Positions 6,231 through 6,421 of a stretch of 6,421 nucleotides of DNA are shown here, piece by piece; within the stretch, counting starts at the first letter, position 1, and each line of letters begins with the position of its first letter. A model generated the notes under the pieces. The model was not told where the DNA came from. It searched no databases and saw only the letters and a list, made by a program, of their open reading frames with translations. The stretch is taken from contig JAHJRK010000243.1 of the NCBI GenBank assembly GCA_018830925.1, positions 1 to 6,421 on the forward strand, given 5' to 3'. This DNA comes from Pseudomonadota bacterium (GTDB lineage Bacteria; Desulfobacterota; Desulfobacteria; Desulfobacterales; RPRI01). The position numbers were made by a program, and so were the translations under genes.

Positions 6231-6326
6231 TTAACACTCAGTTCTTTAAAAACTATTTCCTAAAATTCTCAAATTCGTTCGCATAATTCTTTTTACAATT
6301 TCATCAATAAGCAACATGATGTGATT

Positions 6327-6356
6327 TAATTGAAACCGGCCATCACGTAATTGAAA
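6327..6356. repeat. Pair of 9-bp direct repeats
   Basis: TAATTGAAA occurs at 6327-6335 and again at 6348-6356. The starts are 21 bases apart, about two helical turns. Such spacing could suit a regulator that binds one face of DNA, but the words are AT-rich and chance is likely enough that the call is tentative. Confidence 0.3.
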
Positions 6357-6382
6357 ACATAATAATCTGAATTTTCAATAAT

Positions 6383-6397
6383 ATTCCATTTTGGAAT
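6383..6397. repeat. Short hairpin, ATTCCA/TGGAAT
   Basis: ATTCCA (6383-6388) and TGGAAT (6392-6397) form a six-pair stem with a TTT loop. On the minus strand it begins at the last base of a possible TAA stop (6397-6399), so it might be part of the 3' end of an upstream gene. It lacks the T-run of a standard intrinsic terminator. Confidence 0.3.
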
Positions 6398-6421
6398 TAC
6401 TCAGCCGTTAACACGTCGGGC

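Larger units (their letters stand above)
6124..6296. repeat. Candidate MITE-like or dispersed palindromic repeat element
   Basis: The segment is bounded by a 9-bp inverted repeat, GTAAAAAGA (6124-6132) and TCTTTTTAC (6288-6296). It contains a hairpin (6141-6155), a 12-bp palindrome (6164-6175) and a nested stem (6184-6230), with no coding potential. Its wording (GACGGTTTCGTAAAAAGAC and CGCCTGAGGCG) is reminiscent of intergenic repeats in Desulfobacterales genomes; that is recollection, not a search. The outer boundaries are uncertain, because a pair of similar direct repeats (6082-6103 and 6244-6259) offers different limits. No transposase or clear target-site duplication is seen. Confidence 0.35.
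6043..6421. other. Intergenic region upstream of the gene row, rich in palindromes
   Basis: No convincing gene is present in these 379 bases on either strand. The DNA is AT-rich and should contain the promoter of the minus-strand genes, but no pair of -35 and -10 boxes with good spacing stands out. It holds several inverted and direct repeats, listed separately, that together suggest a small non-coding repeat element. At the right edge the minus strand reads PDVLTAE and then TAA (6397-6420), which could be the tail of a gene entering from outside. Seven codons are too few to call it. Confidence 0.6.

Noticed and set aside
6397..6420. Minus-strand reading PDVLTAE followed by TAA, a possible end of an upstream gene
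   Set aside because: Seven codons at a window edge cannot be distinguished from chance; the next sequence to the right would decide it.
6043..6421. CRISPR array or tRNA gene in the intergenic region
   Set aside because: The repeats are short, irregularly spaced and mostly inverted, with no spacer pattern, and no tRNA cloverleaf or T-loop sequence is seen.

Overview
The window carries a single block of seven genes, all on the minus strand, and it looks like a stretch of a Gram-negative bacterial chromosome. The reasons are a SurA-type exported protein, a lipoprotein with a lipobox, a RodZ-like membrane protein and the two-subunit (alpha2beta2) glycyl-tRNA synthetase. The gene order (SurA-like lipoprotein, SurA-type isomerase, RodZ-like protein, RecO, GHMP kinase, GlyQ, GlyS) and the codon style resemble sulfate-reducing Desulfobacterota (Desulfobacterales). 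That placement is inference from memory and was not searched.

In the direction of transcription (right to left) the layout is as follows. Positions 6043-6421 form a 379-base AT-rich stretch without a convincing gene, rich in palindromes and possibly containing a small MITE-like dispersed repeat. Next come a SurA-N-type lipoprotein without a parvulin domain (5335-6042) and a SurA-type protein with one parvulin-like domain whose usual catalytic residues look substituted (4325-5305). These are followed by a RodZ-like helix-turn-helix membrane protein that probably starts at TTG (3517-4281), RecO (2675-3460), a GHMP-family sugar kinase of unknown substrate (1565-2626), GlyQ (648-1535) and the first 191 codons of GlyS, which run off the left edge (1-573).

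Gaps between genes are 29 to 74 bases, and no strong terminator is visible between them, so the whole set could be one transcript. The products fall into three groups: envelope protein folding (the SurA pair) and cell shape (RodZ-like), recombinational repair (RecO), and translation (GlyQS). The kinase has no obvious link to its neighbours.

Nothing here is clearly a new system. The points most worth checking are the SurA-like pair with a missing or degenerate isomerase domain, the orphan GHMP kinase between recO and glyQ, and the structured repeat at 6104-6300.
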